This document shows positions 62,092 through 64,000 of a stretch of 64,000 nucleotides of DNA, in pieces. The stretch covers positions 149,107-213,106 of the forward strand of contig NZ_MRYI01000010.1 in the NCBI RefSeq assembly GCF_002260525.1, given 5' to 3'. The position numbers were made by a program, and so were the translations under genes. Within the stretch, counting starts at the first letter, position 1. Every line of letters begins with the position of its first letter. Source of the DNA: Hahella sp. CCB-MM4. GTDB lineage: Bacteria > Pseudomonadota > Gammaproteobacteria > Pseudomonadales > Oleiphilaceae. The notes under the pieces were generated by a model. The model had not been told where the DNA came from. It saw only the letters and a list, made by a program, of their open reading frames with translations, and did not search any database.

Positions 62092-62418
62092 GTGATTGTT
62101 ATTAAAAAAATACTATTAGGGTTGCTCGTACTGCTAGTGATACTGATTGGCTTGTTTTCAATTGAATACGGGCTAAAGGACTCACTAATTTACGTGTTTT
62201 TTACGCTATATGTTGCGGCTACGGATGGAACTCTGATTGGCATACCCTTGCTTATTTCTATCTACAAGATACCTATGATTGTCGGTATTGCAGTCCTGGT
62301 GATAGCCGTCATTGCCGGATTGATAAAACACAAGACTCTCGCCGGTCAATTGAGCGTGATATTCGGTATTGTCGCTTGGCTGTTTCTAGGCATTATCGGA
62401 CTGGGGCATGGCGGGTAA
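62092..62418 (+). CDS. Small hypothetical membrane protein
   Basis: A 108-residue protein with three hydrophobic segments (LLGLLVLLVILIGLFSI, IPMIVGIAVLVIAVIAGLI and SVIFGIVAWLFLGIIGLG). It begins at GTG 62092. No family recognised. The preceding gap contains an imperfect hairpin CTTACC...GGTAAG at 62048-62071. Confidence 0.55.
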   Translation: MIVIKKILLGLLVLLVILIGLFSIEYGLKDSLIYVFFTLYVAATDGTLIGIPLLISIYKIPMIVGIAVLVIAVIAGLIKHKTLAGQLSVIFGIVAWLFLGIIGLGHGG

Positions 62419-62583
62419 AAGCGACTGAATCGACACAAGATAAGTTGCCTCGATATTGCAAATGTCATAAGAATCATTGTCGTCTGAAGCAATTCAGACT
62501 AATTTTATTGGAGGATAGCCTCTCTATCCCGCTTCGCTCGTTTGCTGTTGGCGGTGCAATACCCAACAAAAAAGGAGTTTCCA

Positions 62584-63369
62584 ATGATTCTAAGGATCGC
62601 TCTATTCACAACAGCCATACTATTTGTCAGCTCTTCTTTTTTAACCTTTGCTGATAGCAGCAGCTCTTCTACAACAACCACTACAGATTCAAGTAACGCC
62701 AAGATTGTTGAATGTCCCGTTTCAGGGAAAGCCCCAGATACATTTGCTCTGTGCGCAACCGCGACCTGCTGGACTCTGGACGGTGTTGCATACTGTAAAT
62801 GTGAAGTCATGAATGAAGAAAGTATCTCCATCAGTTTCGACTATGAGGAAAACGGGAAAAGCAAAAACGTTTGCGATTTACTATTGGAGGGTGTTCCTAA
62901 TGGGTACACGGTCAGCACCTATGCCACACCACGTCAGGTAGAGACAGATTACGACCCCAAAGTTGAAAAACTGGGGCCGCCCATGGGTTATTACACCTGC
63001 GATACAAGATCCGGTACCCAGGCCTATGGGGCTCAGTGTGATGGGGGGCTGTGTTTCAAGAGCACCCAGGGCAAGGAGTTTCCGGGTCTCGGCTACATCA
63101 AGGAAAATGAGATCGTTTGTTCATGTCCTCCGACCCTTAGTAATTCCCCAGGATTTCAAATTGCCGGTCCATGGAAATGCAAGCCGGGCGATGCGAATGA
63201 AAACAACCAATGTTGTGATCAGAGCTATTACAACGACATGTGTGGTGTAACCAGCGTGAAAACTACTGGGACTGTGTTAGCTGTCAATGCGCCTATTGGT
63301 ACAGCCAGGGTGCTTTCAGCCAAACTGGATGGTAAACCGGCGAGGTTTAATGCTTGTCGTTTTCAGTGA
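62584..63369 (+). CDS. Secreted cysteine-rich hypothetical protein
   Basis: A 261-residue protein from ATG 62584 (AAGGAG site). A signal peptide (ILRIALFTTAILFVSSSFLTFAD) and a Ser/Thr linker are followed by a mature region with about sixteen Cys in pairs such as CWTLDGVAYCKCE, YTCDTRSGTQAYGAQCDGGLCF, CSCPP and QCCDQSYYNDMCG. It should be disulfide-bonded and exported. No known domain recognised; an adhesive or envelope role is a guess. Confidence 0.6.
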   Translation: MILRIALFTTAILFVSSSFLTFADSSSSSTTTTTDSSNAKIVECPVSGKAPDTFALCATATCWTLDGVAYCKCEVMNEESISISFDYEENGKSKNVCDLLLEGVPNGYTVSTYATPRQVETDYDPKVEKLGPPMGYYTCDTRSGTQAYGAQCDGGLCFKSTQGKEFPGLGYIKENEIVCSCPPTLSNSPGFQIAGPWKCKPGDANENNQCCDQSYYNDMCGVTSVKTTGTVLAVNAPIGTARVLSAKLDGKPARFNACRFQ

Positions 63370-63385
63370 TTTAGTACCGGTTGTT

Positions 63386-63436
63386 GATCTGGTGGATTGT
63401 TGGAAATACTATGGTCTTTCAACAATCCACCAGATC
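63386..63436. terminator. Long perfect inverted repeat, probable terminator
   Basis: GATCTGGTGGATTGTTG and CAACAATCCACCAGATC form a 17-bp perfect stem around an 17-base loop, 16 bases after the cysteine-rich gene. There is no T run, so it could also be a recombination or mRNA-stability element. Confidence 0.5.
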
Positions 63437-63482
63437 TGATCCTTCAAATAGATCGATGTTTGATGACTTTATATAAAGCCCC

Positions 63483-63881
63483 ATGAAATTTACCTTATCT
63501 TATTCGATTGAAGACCATGGATGGGCCAATGCGACTCTTCGCTCAGAGAATGATATATATGAGATCGACGCGATTTCATATTTGTCTGATGCGTTTGAAG
63601 AATTATCACTTGCTGTTCTTGATGTGCTAAATGGTATTAAAGAGGCGTCATGTGGATTTGACCATGAGCCAGGGAGAACAAAAATTCGTTTCCTTGCGAA
63701 GGATGAAATGGTCCAAATTCAGATATACGAGTTTCAAAACGAAATGAGGGATGAGCCATGGGAAAAAGGTAAGGCAGTCCAATCCTTTGAGACACGAATA
63801 TTAAGGCTCAAATCTCAATACCTGGAAACAGCCGATAAAATTCTGAGAGAACATGGTGTTGCTGAGTATAAAGTGGAATAG
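63483..63881 (+). CDS. Hypothetical protein
   Basis: A 132-residue protein that alternates strands and helices (MKFTLSYSIEDHGWANATLRSENDIYEIDAISYLSDAFEELSLAVLDVLNG). It has no signal peptide, membrane segment or metal motif. The size and the mixed strand/helix pattern are like small immunity proteins, but there is no toxin gene beside it in the window, so this is only a suggestion. Confidence 0.5.
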   Translation: MKFTLSYSIEDHGWANATLRSENDIYEIDAISYLSDAFEELSLAVLDVLNGIKEASCGFDHEPGRTKIRFLAKDEMVQIQIYEFQNEMRDEPWEKGKAVQSFETRILRLKSQYLETADKILREHGVAEYKVE

Positions 63882-63978
63882 TTTCAATCTGATCTGACAC
63901 TTCTTCTTGAAAAAGAGAGGGTTACCGGTTTTGATGGAGGTGCCAACCATTCATCGAAACACACAAAGGATAACCCTC

Positions 63979-64000
63979 ATGCAACATAGTAACCAACGAA
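63979..64000 (+). CDS. Start of a gene cut by the window edge
   Basis: ATG 63979 preceded by AAAGGA opens a frame (MQHSNQR) that runs off the right edge after seven codons. The upstream 80 bases (TGATCTGACACTTCTTCTTG and following) look like the end of an insertion sequence, so the frame may be a transposase, but too little is visible to say. Confidence 0.3.

Overview
The window looks like a chromosomal segment of a marine-type Gammaproteobacterium. The signs are an initiator tRNA very close to that of E. coli, gammaproteobacterial families (DUF3135, a TIGR01621-type pseudouridine synthase, HtpG), many orphan periplasmic solute-binding proteins, secreted polysaccharide-active proteins and a LodA/LodB quinoprotein oxidase pair. 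An affiliation near Oceanospirillales/Alteromonadales is inference; no rRNA or marker gene in the window settles it.

Layout. 1-11.9 kb is ordinary housekeeping and small enzymes (mutarotase fragment, isochorismatase-fold hydrolase, cupin, MFS carrier, SDR, UbiB-like kinase, RNA pseudouridine synthase, htpG, VOC, LysE exporter, DUF1499). 12.1-20.6 kb holds a 2162-residue lipoprotein that joins an alpha-amylase, a pullulanase and six starch-binding-like modules, facing a large glycerol/sugar-type solute-binding protein. 20.9-27 kb carries a glutaredoxin-like protein, a 2OG oxygenase, two amino-acid-type binding proteins and a tight three-gene cluster (cytidylyltransferase, methyltransferase, CDP-alcohol phosphatidyltransferase) that reads as a lipid head-group pathway. 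28.0-28.9 kb is a striking non-coding block: two complete initiator tRNA genes on the minus strand, each with its own promoter, and each followed by tandem repeats that begin with a copy of the tRNA 3' end and end in a terminator.

29-44.4 kb has a GGDEF protein, AraC and LysR regulators, a CaiB-type racemase/CoA-transferase, PhzF, exporters, an acyltransferase-like membrane protein, a Sel1/TPR protein and a 1103-residue secreted protein with calcium-binding thrombospondin-3 repeats and two glucan-binding-like domains. 44.7-49.2 kb contains a decayed DUF4392 gene, a thiopurine methyltransferase and a DUF2938 membrane protein that share an almost identical MerR-type promoter with a MerR gene nearby. 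Between them sits a candidate structured RNA followed by a minimal histidyl-tRNA-synthetase-like protein and a flotillin-like membrane protein. 49.2-56.2 kb has a GlxA-type regulator, DUF899 with a 46-residue partner, a ParD-like/methionine aminopeptidase pair and lodB-lodA.

56.2-64 kb is AT-richer and accessory in character: small hypothetical genes, zinc-ribbon and cysteine-rich proteins and several copies of a MITE-like palindromic repeat. Across the whole window, several genes run at their stop codon straight into short tandem repeats (12-18 bp units).
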